NCBI RefSeq assembly: GCF_001652275.1
Contig: NZ_LVZK01000001.1
Coordinates: 558,001 to 622,000, forward strand
Reading direction: 5' to 3'
DNA from: Peptidiphaga gingivicola
GTDB taxonomy: Bacteria > Actinomycetota > Actinomycetes > Actinomycetales > Actinomycetaceae
DNA: 64,000 nt
Shown here: positions 1-7,660 of the stretch, one piece after another
Numbering within the stretch: position 1 is the first letter of the stretch
How the letters are laid out: each line of letters opens with the position of its first letter
Translations under genes and position numbers: made by a program
Notes under the pieces: generated by a model
The model's database searches: none
Seen by the model: the letters and a program-made list of their open reading frames with translations, nothing else
Told to the model about the DNA's origin: nothing

Positions 1-776
1 AAGGACGCAATCCGACTGCGCCGTTCGACCGCCGGCACCCCGGCCAAATCCGCGCTGGCCTCCAGGTATTCGCGGGCGCTCATCCACGCGGGATAGGCGG
101 GGACGTCGGGAAGGTATCCGAGTCGGCGCCGCACAGCCAGGCTCCCCGCTGGATCGCCGAGAATGCGGACGTCGCCGGCATCCGCGCGAGCGAGTCCCAG
201 GAGAATGCGGATGGCTGTCGTCTTCCCGGCTCCATTGGGACCCAAAAGCGCGCAAACGGACCCCGCGGGGATTTGAAAGCTCACATCGTCCAAAGCCAGT
301 TTGTCCCCGAAGGCCCTTGAAACGTTGCGGAACTCGACTGCGTTGCCGGCCGGCGCCCCGGTTTTTACGTTCGCCGGCCTGAATTCCCACGCGGAAGGGC
401 CGCTGCCGCCCGCCGGAAAGGCTCCGGCTCCATCGGTGTTTCCGCCGCCTTTGGGGCTTTCGTCGTCCCCAATCCGCCACTCGTCGTCTTGTTTGGCCTG
501 GGCGGCCCACGCTCGTTCGCGTTTCTGCCAGGTCGCGCTTTGGCGGCGGGCGATGAAAAAGGCGATCGGCCCGGCAGTCGAGACGAAGAGGCAAATGAGA
601 AGCCAGGCGATCTTTCCCGGCTGCGGCATCGACTCCGCATCCGTGCGGCTCCAGACCGCCAAGGCCGCCGCCATAAGAAGGAAATTGAGAACTATGAGCG
701 CGATGATGAGTTTTTGCACTCCCGGGGACAATTCGCCCCAGGAGGTCGAGGCTCCGATTGCTGCGATCTTACCCAT
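1..776 (-). CDS. PLDc_N-like membrane module fused to ABC exporter ATPase (3' end off the window)
   Basis: Partial gene: about 258 codons are visible and the rest, including the ABC signature and Walker B, lies beyond the left edge. Residues 22-41 and 57-76 are membrane segments; the second (GKIAWLLICLFVSTAGPIAF) looks like the short PLDc_N module. A charged, glycine-rich linker (about 77-145) leads to an ABC ATPase domain with Walker A GPNGAGKT at 179-186 and a GYLPD Q-loop region, as in CcmA/DrrA-type exporter ATPases. The ATG overlaps the upstream stop by 8 bp (ATGGGTAA), so it is the third gene of the padR operon. The partner permease is not in view. The domain order is seen directly; the export role is family knowledge and the substrate is unknown. 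Confidence 0.75.
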   Translation of the reverse strand, partial: MGKIAAIGASTSWGELSPGVQKLIIALIVLNFLLMAAALAVWSRTDAESMPQPGKIAWLLICLFVSTAGPIAFFIARRQSATWQKRERAWAAQAKQDDEWRIGDDESPKGGGNTDGAGAFPAGGSGPSAWEFRPANVKTGAPAGNAVEFRNVSRAFGDKLALDDVSFQIPAGSVCALLGPNGAGKTTAIRILLGLARADAGDVRILGDPAGSLAVRRRLGYLPDVPAYPAWMSAREYLEASADLAGVPAVERRSRIAS

Positions 777-1611
777 CCTGCTTCTCCTCGAACTGTTCGT
801 GGACCCGTCCGTGAACTCGGGCCAGGCCGGCCCGAGTGGCGAAGAGCAGGGTTCCTCCTTCGACTGCGAGGAGGAAGCCGATGCTCAACGGAAAATAGAG
901 GGGGTGGATGCGCCCCTTCTTCAGGGCGAACGAAGATCCGGCTGTGAGGAGAAAGGCGGTGTTCGCGGCCAAGGCTTGGGAGCTCTGCACGAGCAGGTTC
1001 GCGCGATTCGACGTGGGGGCGACTAGAGAAAGAAGGCTCACCAAGGAGCTGAGGCCGGTTATCGCGAGGCCGCCCGCCTTCGACGGCCAGGTTTTCTTCA
1101 CCTTTCCGCTGAAGCCAATCCTTGTAGGTATGCGCAAACGCCGTCGGTGGACGAGCATGCCGACGGCGGCGGTCGCTGCCGTCAGGGCAAACGGCCCCCA
1201 GCGCAGAGCGCCGATGACGCGTTGCGGAATCGCGTCGAGCACCGCGGGATCGACGTCGTCCTCGCGGAGCAATCCCAGTTTGACGGCGATCGCTCCCAAA
1301 TTGAGGTCCGTGGAATTCAGTTGCAAGATCGAACACCGCGAGGACCTTTGCTTGCCGGCGAAGAGCTTCGGAATGTCGGGGCTCCATATCGTCGCGCGCT
1401 GCGCATCCTCCGATCCGGCGAGAGCGTCGGAGATCTCCCGTGCGAGGGAGGTCGGCGAGCCGAAGGATTCGGGCCGAATTCCCTCCGACATCAATTCGTC
1501 GAGCTCGGTGAGCATCGTCTCCCGGCGTTTGACGGGAATGTTCGCTTCGGCGAGTTCGTGCGCCAGCTCTTCAAGGAACTTTTCTTCGAGCGGCGTGTCA
1601 CTGTGAGTCAT
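769..1611 (-). CDS. HAAS/DUF1700-like membrane protein paired with PadR
   Basis: A 280-residue membrane protein. Residues 9-65 form a charged helical region resembling the HAAS (DUF1700-like) domain that often sits next to PadR regulators. Hydrophobic segments follow at about 139-155, 181-198, 213-230 and 239-257, separated by a basic stretch (156-178). It starts 14 bp inside the end of padR and overlaps the next gene by 8 bp, so the three genes should be translated together. The HAAS assignment rests on the helical pattern and the neighbourhood, not on a diagnostic motif. By analogy it may act as a membrane sensor or regulator of the ABC system encoded downstream. Confidence 0.6.
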   Translation of the reverse strand: MTHSDTPLEEKFLEELAHELAEANIPVKRRETMLTELDELMSEGIRPESFGSPTSLAREISDALAGSEDAQRATIWSPDIPKLFAGKQRSSRCSILQLNSTDLNLGAIAVKLGLLREDDVDPAVLDAIPQRVIGALRWGPFALTAATAAVGMLVHRRRLRIPTRIGFSGKVKKTWPSKAGGLAITGLSSLVSLLSLVAPTSNRANLLVQSSQALAANTAFLLTAGSSFALKKGRIHPLYFPLSIGFLLAVEGGTLLFATRAGLARVHGRVHEQFEEKQDG

Positions 1612-1939
1612 CAGCGTCTCCTAGTATCGAGTTCATGGCCGTGGCCAAAGTTCGCCACGCTGCGGTTTGTGCGACGAGGGCTTTCCGCCCTTTTGCCGTG
1701 ATGCTGTAGTACTTGCGCGGAGGGCCTCCGCGCACGGAGGGCTCCCACGCAGCCGCGACTCGGCCCGTGCGGGCCAGCCGCGTCAGCATGGGGTAGACAG
1801 TTCCCGAATTTGCGGCCAACCCTTCGATCTCAGCAAGCGCCGAAATGATTTGGGCGCCGTACATGGGCGCAGGCGCGAGCATCGCCAGAGCTGCCAGTTC
1901 CAGGACGCCTTTGCGCAGCTGGGTCGCCTCATCGGCCAT
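1598..1939 (-). CDS. PadR family transcriptional regulator
   Basis: A 113-residue winged-helix repressor of the PadR family. The core runs from KGVLELAALAMLA through the YGAQII helix, NSGTVYPMLTRLARTGRV (recognition helix), and the wing GPPRKYYSIT, followed by a short dimerisation helix. The start is set by ATG at 1939 behind a strong AAAGGAGG; an upstream in-frame ATG would add 14 residues without a comparable site. It is the first gene of a three-gene operon with a HAAS-like membrane protein and an ABC ATPase. PadR proteins normally repress their own operon and respond to small phenolics, drugs or envelope stress. The family is clear; the ligand is unknown. Confidence 0.88.
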   Translation of the reverse strand: MADEATQLRKGVLELAALAMLAPAPMYGAQIISALAEIEGLAANSGTVYPMLTRLARTGRVAAAWEPSVRGGPPRKYYSITAKGRKALVAQTAAWRTLATAMNSILGDADDSQ

Positions 1940-1968
1940 CGTTCCGTTCCTCCTTTGCGGGCATTGCC

Positions 1969-1998
1969 AGTATATAGGCATAACCGACTAGTTTGCAA
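1969..1998 (-). promoter_or_regulatory. Candidate promoter of the padR operon
   Basis: On the minus strand TTGCAA and TATACT are separated by 18 bp, with the -10 about 30 bp upstream of the padR ATG. This is a plausible sigma-70-type promoter. No clear PadR palindrome was found on it. Confidence 0.35.
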
Positions 1999-2044
1999 TG
2001 CCGAGTAGATGCGGGTCTGGCTGACCGGCCCGTGCTTATCGCCG

Positions 2045-2125
2045 TGCGGCCTGCATGCGGGCGGCTGTCGATGGCGGTGCGGGGTCGAGGGGACGAATCT
2101 GCCTTGCGGCCTGCATGCGGGCGGC
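2045..2125. repeat. Two exact 21-bp direct repeats 60 bp apart
   Basis: A 21-bp sequence centred on CCTGCATGCGGGC occurs exactly at 2045-2065 and 2105-2125, between the divergent padR operon and the peptidase gene. The GCATGC core makes each copy partly palindromic. The pair could be a regulator site or a small local duplication. Confidence 0.7.
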
Positions 2126-2181
2126 CTCCTCGGACGGCCGCCTCGAATGTGGACAGTCGCCCCCGTCCGGGCTCGCTCGGG

Positions 2182-2197
2182 TAGGCTAGAGCCCATG
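2182..2197 (+). promoter_or_regulatory. Possible leaderless start of the peptidase gene
   Basis: TAGGCT ends 7 bp before the ATG at 2195 and no Shine-Dalgarno sequence is present. This is the spacing expected for a -10 box of a leaderless transcript. No good -35 is visible. Confidence 0.35.
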
Positions 2198-4444
2198 CCA
2201 GCACCGATCGCCAAGAAGATTCCGACGTCGCGGACGTTCCACGGAGATTCCTACGTCGACAACTACGAATGGCTGCGCGACAAGAAGAGCTACGACGTGC
2301 TCGGCCTCCTGGAAGCGGAGAACGAGTGGACGGCCGAACGCACCGCTCACCTTGAGCCGTTGCAGGAGGAGATCGTCCGCGAGATCGCTTCGCGAACGAA
2401 GGAGGACGACACTTCGATTCCCGTGAGGCGAGGCCGGTGGTGGTACGTCACGCGCACATGGGAGGGCAAGCAGTACCCCGCCACCTACAGGCTCCCCGTC
2501 GATCCGGAGGATCCGGCTCGCCGTCCGGCCTTCGACGGGCGGGAGCGCCTCGTCTGGGACGGCAACAGCCTTGCCGAGGGGGAGGAGTTTTTCGGCGTGT
2601 CGGGTTTCGTCCCGTCTCCCGACGGGCGTTTGGGCGCCTTGGGCGTCGATTTCACCGGAGACGAACACTTTCGGCTGCGCGTCTTCGACGTCGAGACGGG
2701 CGCGGTGGTCGACGACGCCGTCGACGGCCTCGGATACGGCCTGGCATGGACGGCCGACTCAAAGGCGATCGTCTACTCGCGCGTCGACGACTCGTGGCGC
2801 CAATGGCAGATCTGGCTCCACAGAATCGGCTCCCCGACGTGGGAGGATCGGCTGCTCTTCCAGGAAAACGACGGGCGTTTCAACGTCGGCCACTGGGCTT
2901 CCCGCGACGGGCGATGGATCGTCGTCCACTCGTCGTCGTCTTCGACCGCCGAGGCCCTTCTCTACGACGTCGCCGACATCGACGCTCCGCCGATCGTCGT
3001 GTGCCCGCGGCGTCAGGGGCTCGACTACTCCGTGGAGCCCGCCGAAGACCTGCTCCTGATCGTCCACAACGCCAATGTCGCCGACTTCGAGGTCGCGTAC
3101 GCCCCGATCGGTCAGTCGGGGCCGGAAGAATGGACTCCCGTTCTCACGCCCGAGGCCGGCGAACGGATTCTCGGAGTCGATGCTTTTCGCGACTTCGCAG
3201 TGATTTCCATGCGTTCAGGGGGCCAGCCCCAGCTGCGGTCTATGCTGAGAACGGGGGCGCATGGGTCCTCCGGCGCAGTCGGTCAGTCGCCGGAGTGGGC
3301 CGGCCAGTCGCCGGAGTCGGCCGGTCAGTCGCCGGATCCGCTTGACGGCCGGGAGGGGCTCGAATCGGCCCGAACGGCGGAGGGAGAAGCGGGGCCTCGC
3401 GGGAAAAAGCGGGGAGAAGCGGAAACTTCGCCGTGGTCTGCCCCGGTCGTCGTCCCGTCGGAGGATCTCGCCTCCATCGAGGTGGACGAGAACTACGTGT
3501 GGGAGGCGAGCGACGTGGTGTATTCCCTCCAATCCGTCCTGACGCCGCCGACCCAATTTGCTTACTCCCCGGCGACGGGCGAGACGAAACTTCTCAAAGA
3601 GCTCGAGGTTCCGAACTACGACCGTTCGGCCTACGCCCAGGAAGGGGTGTGGGTCGAGACCGACGACGGCGCACTCGTGCCGATGACGGTGGTCCACCGA
3701 GTCGACGTCGCCCCGGACGGCAAGAATCCCGGATACATCTACGGCTACGGCTCATATGAGGTCTCGCTGGACCCGGTGTTCAGGGCCTCGTACATCTCAA
3801 TTCTGCAGCGAGGAGTGGCAGTCGCCTTCGCCCACCCGCGCGGAGGCGGCGAGATGGGGCGGGAGTGGTATGAGAACGGACGCCTGCTCAAGAAGCGCAA
3901 CACGTTCACCGATTTCATCGCGTGCGCCCGCTGGCTGCGCACGTCCGGCTGGGTGGCCGAGGGGTGTTTGGCCGCCGAAGGACGGTCCGCCGGCGGGCTG
4001 CTCATGGGGGCCGTCGCAAATCTGGCGCCGAGCGAGTTCAGGGCGATCCACGCCGGAGTGCCTTTCGTCGACACCCTCACCACCATCCTCAAGCCGGAAC
4101 TGCCGCTGACGGTGGGGGAATGGGAAGAGTGGGGCAACCCGATCGAATCGCAGGAAGTCTACAGGTACATGCAGTCGTACTCGCCAACCGAGAACGTCGG
4201 CAGACGCAAGTATCCGGCCATTCTTGCCACCACCTCGCTCAACGACGTCCGCGTCTTCTACGTCGAGCCGACAAAGTGGGTCCAAATTCTGCGCGAGCGG
4301 GCCACGAACGACCCGATGGCGCGCCCGATTCTCGAGAAGATCGAGATGGTTGCCGGCCACGGAGGCAAATCCGGGCGTTACGACGCCTGGCGTGAGCGCG
4401 CCTTCGAAATCGCCTGGATGCTCGATCAGATCGACGCAGGATGA
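2195..4444 (+). CDS. Oligopeptidase B-like S9 family serine peptidase
   Basis: A 749-residue cytosolic prolyl-oligopeptidase-family enzyme, most like oligopeptidase B, which cuts short peptides after basic residues. The N-terminal part (IAKKIPTSRTFHGDSYVDNY) and a WD/beta-propeller-like middle precede the hydrolase domain. Catalytic Ser598 lies in GRSAGG, the likely Asp in SLNDVRV, and His in AGHGGKSGR near the C-terminus. ATG at 2195 was chosen because PAPIAKKIP begins the family-like sequence; an open frame extends upstream to 2009 but crosses the promoter region. An unusual insert at about residues 363-410 carries a seven-residue repeat (GQSPEWA, GQSPESA, GQSPDPL) followed by a charged run. 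The family is clear, the exact specificity is not. Confidence 0.88.
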   Translation: MPAPIAKKIPTSRTFHGDSYVDNYEWLRDKKSYDVLGLLEAENEWTAERTAHLEPLQEEIVREIASRTKEDDTSIPVRRGRWWYVTRTWEGKQYPATYRLPVDPEDPARRPAFDGRERLVWDGNSLAEGEEFFGVSGFVPSPDGRLGALGVDFTGDEHFRLRVFDVETGAVVDDAVDGLGYGLAWTADSKAIVYSRVDDSWRQWQIWLHRIGSPTWEDRLLFQENDGRFNVGHWASRDGRWIVVHSSSSSTAEALLYDVADIDAPPIVVCPRRQGLDYSVEPAEDLLLIVHNANVADFEVAYAPIGQSGPEEWTPVLTPEAGERILGVDAFRDFAVISMRSGGQPQLRSMLRTGAHGSSGAVGQSPEWAGQSPESAGQSPDPLDGREGLESARTAEGEAGPRGKKRGEAETSPWSAPVVVPSEDLASIEVDENYVWEASDVVYSLQSVLTPPTQFAYSPATGETKLLKELEVPNYDRSAYAQEGVWVETDDGALVPMTVVHRVDVAPDGKNPGYIYGYGSYEVSLDPVFRASYISILQRGVAVAFAHPRGGGEMGREWYENGRLLKKRNTFTDFIACARWLRTSGWVAEGCLAAEGRSAGGLLMGAVANLAPSEFRAIHAGVPFVDTLTTILKPELPLTVGEWEEWGNPIESQEVYRYMQSYSPTENVGRRKYPAILATTSLNDVRVFYVEPTKWVQILRERATNDPMARPILEKIEMVAGHGGKSGRYDAWRERAFEIAWMLDQIDAG
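3281..3339 (+). repeat. 21-bp in-frame repeat, about 2.8 copies
   Basis: Three near-identical units at 3281, 3302 and 3323 encode GQSPEWA, GQSPESA and GQSPDPL inside the peptidase gene. The repeat and the following charged stretch look like a recent low-complexity insertion in a propeller loop. Confidence 0.85.
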
Positions 4445-4679
4445 CCACACGGCGATCTCGCATCGACGTCGCAGGACTCTCGCCGGGCCAAACCTTCGCG
4501 TTGCCCGAGTTGCCGTTTGACTGCCGCCCCAACGGCCGGCAGTCAGCTTCCGATTGGCCCGTGCGTCGCCCGGGTGCGGATCGCCGTCCATTGCCACGCT
4601 CGGCCCGCCCGTTGTACGTTCGGCGGCTGTCGAATTGCCGTCGATTGCAGCCGTTGCCGTGGTCGCTGCCCGCCTGCGA

Positions 4680-6059
4680 TCACTCCCTGGCCGTCATGAT
4701 CGCGGCTCGCCACGTGTTGAAACGCTGACGAATCGCGGCGGAGGACGGGCGGCCGGGAACCTGGCCCTTCCCGCCGTCGGAAGACCACACGCCGTACGCG
4801 GCGACGGACGGGCTCAGCCCGTTGGTCTCAGCCCACAGCAGGAAGTCGCGCAGCGCCTGCAGGTACTCCTGCTCGGTGAACTTGACGGTTCCACGCTGGC
4901 GGCCGGACTTGACCTGGATGCCGAGGCTGGCCAACGCGTCGTTCCAATAGCCGTTCGACCGCTTGGAAACCGTCTGCGACGTCGGAGGCCACGCGATCTG
5001 CCCGCGGTCGGACGTCAGGCCGAGGGTCGTGACGTAGTTGCTGCGTTCGGCGTCGTACTTCTTCGCCGTCAGGGTAATGCTCGGGTCCGTGCGAACCGCC
5101 GTGATCGCGGCGGCGACGTGCCCCAATGCCTCGGCGACGGCCACGGCGTTGCCCGAGAGCTGGGAGCGCACGGCGGTCGCGATGTCATCGGGGATGACCG
5201 AAATGTCCTCGGCCGGTTCGAGCTTCAACGTCCTGGCGAGGATGAGCAGCAGGGCGCCGTCGATGGCCGCCTTGCTGAACAGCGGCGATCGGCCCTTCGT
5301 GTGCTGGTTGAAGTAGCCGGAGAGCATGACCGCCGTTGCCACGGCGCTGACTGCGGCGGCCTCCTCGATCGCCACGTGATAATCCTGATCGGCAGCCGGC
5401 CCGCACAGGTCGGAGACGCAGCGAAGCGACACGAACGGAATTCCCCACGTCGTGCAAATCTGCGCCGCCGCCGTAGACTCCATGTCGGTTGAGATGGCGT
5501 TGGGGAACGCCGCGCGCACGGCTTCCACCTTGTCGGACGTGACAAAAGAGTCGCTCGTGAGCACCTGGCCCGAACGAGAAGCCGAGCCGGAGTGGAAGAG
5601 CAGCTCCTCGTCGCCGGCGAACATATCCGGCTGGCCGGGAATCTGCCCCAGCTTGTAGCCGAAGGCGGTCGCATCGGCCGAACCGTAGGCGTAGGTCGAT
5701 CCGACGACGAGGTCAAGCACGTTGACATCGGTCGCCAACCCGCCGGCGGAGCCGATGGACACGACGCATCTGGGGCTGTACTCCGAGAGGATCCACCCCA
5801 AGGCGCTCGCGGTGGCGACCGTTCCTACGCCCGTGCGCATGACGACGATTCGCCCGCTTGACGTCTGCGCATACCACGCCTGCCCTGTCGGAATGGGGAT
5901 CTGAGTGATTCTAGATGCGGCGCCGAGCAGGGAGCGGCCGATGCCCGGGCGCTTTTCAGCGAGCTCGCGTGCGCGAGAGGGCGCCTTGGTGAGGATGTCG
6001 AGGAAGGGCTGTACCTCGACATCCTGTGCAGCCAGCACAATGGCGTTTACGGTGGTCAC
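4680..6059 (-). CDS. mtnN: 5'-methylthioadenosine/S-adenosylhomocysteine nucleosidase with C-terminal repeat domain
   Basis: A 459-residue protein. The first ~230 residues are a MTA/SAH nucleosidase (Pfs): nucleobase-site GSAGG and the ISTDMES motif, then RCVSD. This enzyme removes adenine from S-adenosylhomocysteine, giving the substrate of LuxS, which is encoded just upstream with a 4-bp overlap (ATGA). Pfs proteins are normally about 230 residues. The extra ~200 residues contain two segments resembling homing-endonuclease-associated repeats (HNH_repeat): one ending [11 protein letters not shown] and a second from [17 protein letters not shown] to [15 protein letters not shown]. Those repeats are usually DNA-binding. 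The nucleosidase call is firm; the C-terminal family is recognised by pattern only. Confidence 0.88.
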   Translation of the reverse strand: MTTVNAIVLAAQDVEVQPFLDILTKAPSRARELAEKRPGIGRSLLGAASRITQIPIPTGQAWYAQTSSGRIVVMRTGVGTVATASALGWILSEYSPRCVVSIGSAGGLATDVNVLDLVVGSTYAYGSADATAFGYKLGQIPGQPDMFAGDEELLFHSGSASRSGQVLTSDSFVTSDKVEAVRAAFPNAISTDMESTAAAQICTTWGIPFVSLRCVSDLCGPAADQDYHVAIEEAAAVSAVATAVMLSGYFNQHTKGRSPLFSKAAIDGALLLILARTLKLEPAEDISVIPDDIATAVRSQLSGNAVAVAEALGHVAAAITAVRTDPSITLTAKKYDAERSNYVTTLGLTSDRGQIAWPPTSQTVSKRSNGYWNDALASLGIQVKSGRQRGTVKFTEQEYLQALRDFLLWAETNGLSPSVAAYGVWSSDGGKGQVPGRPSSAAIRQRFNTWRAAIMTARE

Positions 6060-6529
6060 GCCTCAATATCCTTCCATACCTCGCGCTGCTTCAACATAGA
6101 GCGGACGGCATGTTGTGCCGCCTCAAGTGAGTGATGTACGCCCCATCCGCATTGAACCTCGTTCGCGGCCGGGACTTCCGTTGCTCGCAGTATATCTTGA
6201 AAAGTGGCGGAAATGAGTGAAATTGCCCCGTCAATGTCAGGCTCGGAAGCGAGAATGAGGTAGAAGCCAGTTTGGCATCCCATCGGAGAGAAGTCCACCA
6301 CAACGTCACTGTGATTACGCGCATACTCCGCGAAGGAATGCTCAATCGAGTGCACTGCCGGCATCTCTAGATGCTCCACGTTGGGTTGACAAAAGCGCAC
6401 GTCGTACTTGGTGAGCACGTCGCCATGCGGCAGTCGTTTGACGTCAGCGACTCTGACAAAGGGGGCGTGAACTGCGCGATGGTCTAGATTGAAGGACTCT
6501 ACGTTCATTCGTTCTCGTTGATCGGACAT
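6056..6529 (-). CDS. luxS: S-ribosylhomocysteine lyase LuxS
   Basis: A 157-residue metalloenzyme that splits S-ribosylhomocysteine into homocysteine and DPD, the precursor of autoinducer-2, completing the activated methyl cycle begun by the downstream nucleosidase. The metal site HSIEH and the distal Cys in CGWGVHH are present, as is GCQTGFYL carrying the catalytic cysteine. Length is typical. ATG at 6529 follows AGAGGAG at good spacing; an internal Met seven codons in is possible. It is the first gene of a two-gene operon. The homocysteine released would suit the cystathionine enzymes encoded at 9.1-11.7 kb. Confidence 0.95.
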   Translation of the reverse strand: MSDQRERMNVESFNLDHRAVHAPFVRVADVKRLPHGDVLTKYDVRFCQPNVEHLEMPAVHSIEHSFAEYARNHSDVVVDFSPMGCQTGFYLILASEPDIDGAISLISATFQDILRATEVPAANEVQCGWGVHHSLEAAQHAVRSMLKQREVWKDIEA

Positions 6530-6592
6530 CGGATTCTCCTCTGGACAGGCAAGCGTTGAAAATGCCGACGCTTCTCGCGGCCAGCGTCTACC

Positions 6593-6616
6593 ATTATGTT
6601 ACATACGACATCGTAT
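6593..6616 (-). promoter_or_regulatory. luxS promoter region with 14-bp palindrome
   Basis: Reading the minus strand, CATAAT (6598-6593) is a plausible -10 about 64 bp upstream of the luxS ATG. Directly upstream, at 6603-6616, ATACGACATCGTAT is a perfect inverted repeat (six-base arms, two-base centre) where the spacer and -35 would lie. It looks like an operator. The binding protein is unknown. Confidence 0.45.
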
Positions 6617-7015
6617 ATGGTGGAAGGCATTGAAAAAACTGGTCGGTGTTTCTCATTCTGTGAGACGGTGTGTTGGTGTGAAAGTTGAATTGTTGAGGGA
6701 TGCGTCGGATTCTTTCGGATGTGGCCGACTCTTGTCGGGCGCGGTCGTCAATTTTAGAAACAATTGTACCCCGGATTTTTTCAGGGTCGCCTCATGGTTG
6801 GCTCAGAAAGGCCGAGCAAGATGGAAGCACGGGCGGACGCCCCGGGATATCGTGGACTCGGGCCCGCCGCCGAGGCGAAGGACATGCGCCTCGTACAAGA
6901 GAATAGCTTCGGTTTTCTCGGCATGGCGAGAATCCCTTCAGGCCGAAGCATTGGCGGGCGGCGATGCGTGGATCGCCGCCCGCTTGCTCTGCGCGAAGGC
7001 AGATTTGCGAATTTG
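6617..7015. other. Intergenic region with no supported gene
   Basis: Between the luxS promoter and the 3' end of the Fur-family gene. The open frames here lack ribosome sites or recognisable sequence. The only clear element is the terminator hairpin at 6954-6983. Confidence 0.5.
6954..6983 (-). terminator. Hairpin terminator after the Fur-family gene
   Basis: A perfect 12-bp stem (GCGGGCGGCGAT with its complement) and six-base loop, 33 bp past the Fur-family stop codon. There is no T-run, as is common in GC-rich actinobacteria. Confidence 0.7.
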
Positions 7016-7438
7016 CTATTTCCTTCGCTTTGCCTGGCAATCCGGGCAGTAGCCGTGATAAATGACCTCCGCCTCGTTGATCGTGTATCCGTGAGTGTGC
7101 GAAGCGTGAAGGCAGGGCTTCTCTCCTTTTGCGCAGGGAACGTCTTCAATCCTCCCGCACGACCGGCAGATGGCGTGATGGTGATTGTCGTTCCGGTTGA
7201 TCTCGTAATAGGTGACGGTTCCCGCCGAACGAACCTCGCGCAGCAAGCCCGCCGTCGTCAGAGCGTGGACGATGTCGTAGACGGCCTGGACGGAAACCGA
7301 GCCGATCTGGTCGATGACCCCCTGCCGCAGGGCCTCGACGCTGGAATGCCCGCCCTCTTGCGCCGTGCGCAGAAGGGCCAAGCGCGGTTCCGTGACGCGC
7401 AGCCCCGCATCGCGCAGCGTGCTCGAATAGTCTCTCAT
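7016..7438 (-). CDS. Fur family metalloregulator
   Basis: A 140-residue Fur-superfamily repressor. The N-terminal winged helix contains LRVTEPRLALLRTAQ and the recognition segment SVQAVYDIVHALTTAGL. The dimerisation half has the metal-site cluster NHHHAICRSCG and two structural zinc pairs, CRSC and the C-terminal CPDC. It is transcribed away from the L-serine dehydratase gene. ATG at 7438 follows GCAGGAGCG. The upstream palindrome at 7468-7479 may be an autoregulatory site. Whether it is PerR/FurA-like (peroxide, iron) or Zur-like cannot be decided from sequence alone; no catalase or zinc transporter gene lies beside it. Confidence 0.9.
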   Translation of the reverse strand: MRDYSSTLRDAGLRVTEPRLALLRTAQEGGHSSVEALRQGVIDQIGSVSVQAVYDIVHALTTAGLLREVRSAGTVTYYEINRNDNHHHAICRSCGRIEDVPCAKGEKPCLHASHTHGYTINEAEVIYHGYCPDCQAKRRK

Positions 7439-7467
7439 CGCTCCTGCGGCTCTCTCTCGATTGTTTG

Positions 7468-7479
7468 CACTGTGCAGTG
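7468..7479. promoter_or_regulatory. 12-bp palindrome upstream of the Fur-family gene
   Basis: CACTGTGCAGTG has perfect five-base arms around a two-base centre and lies 30 bp upstream of the regulator's start. It is a candidate autoregulatory operator, but it does not match a known Fur, PerR or Zur consensus. Confidence 0.3.
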
Positions 7480-7660
7480 AAGTGGAAGCTCCCGGTGGGG
7501 ACGTGGAGTTCCGGTGGGGATGCGAAGGCCCGTCCCGGTAGCATTGTAGTTGCTTGCGTCAGCCCTTGGGTACTCGTCGGCGCCGGTTCCGCCGGTCGGC
7601 CCACGGGCATGACACGTCCGCACCGCAGCGGCGTGTCGCACGTCGATTGGAAGGAATGCA

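Noticed and set aside
2009-2194. N-terminal extension of the peptidase to 2009
   Set aside because: It crosses the direct repeats and a probable -10 box and adds low-complexity sequence; family similarity starts at 2195.
4445-4679. Small gene after the peptidase (4441-4728)
   Set aside because: The ATG overlaps the peptidase stop, but the translation is Arg/Pro-rich, unlike any family, and runs into the 3' end of the nucleosidase gene.
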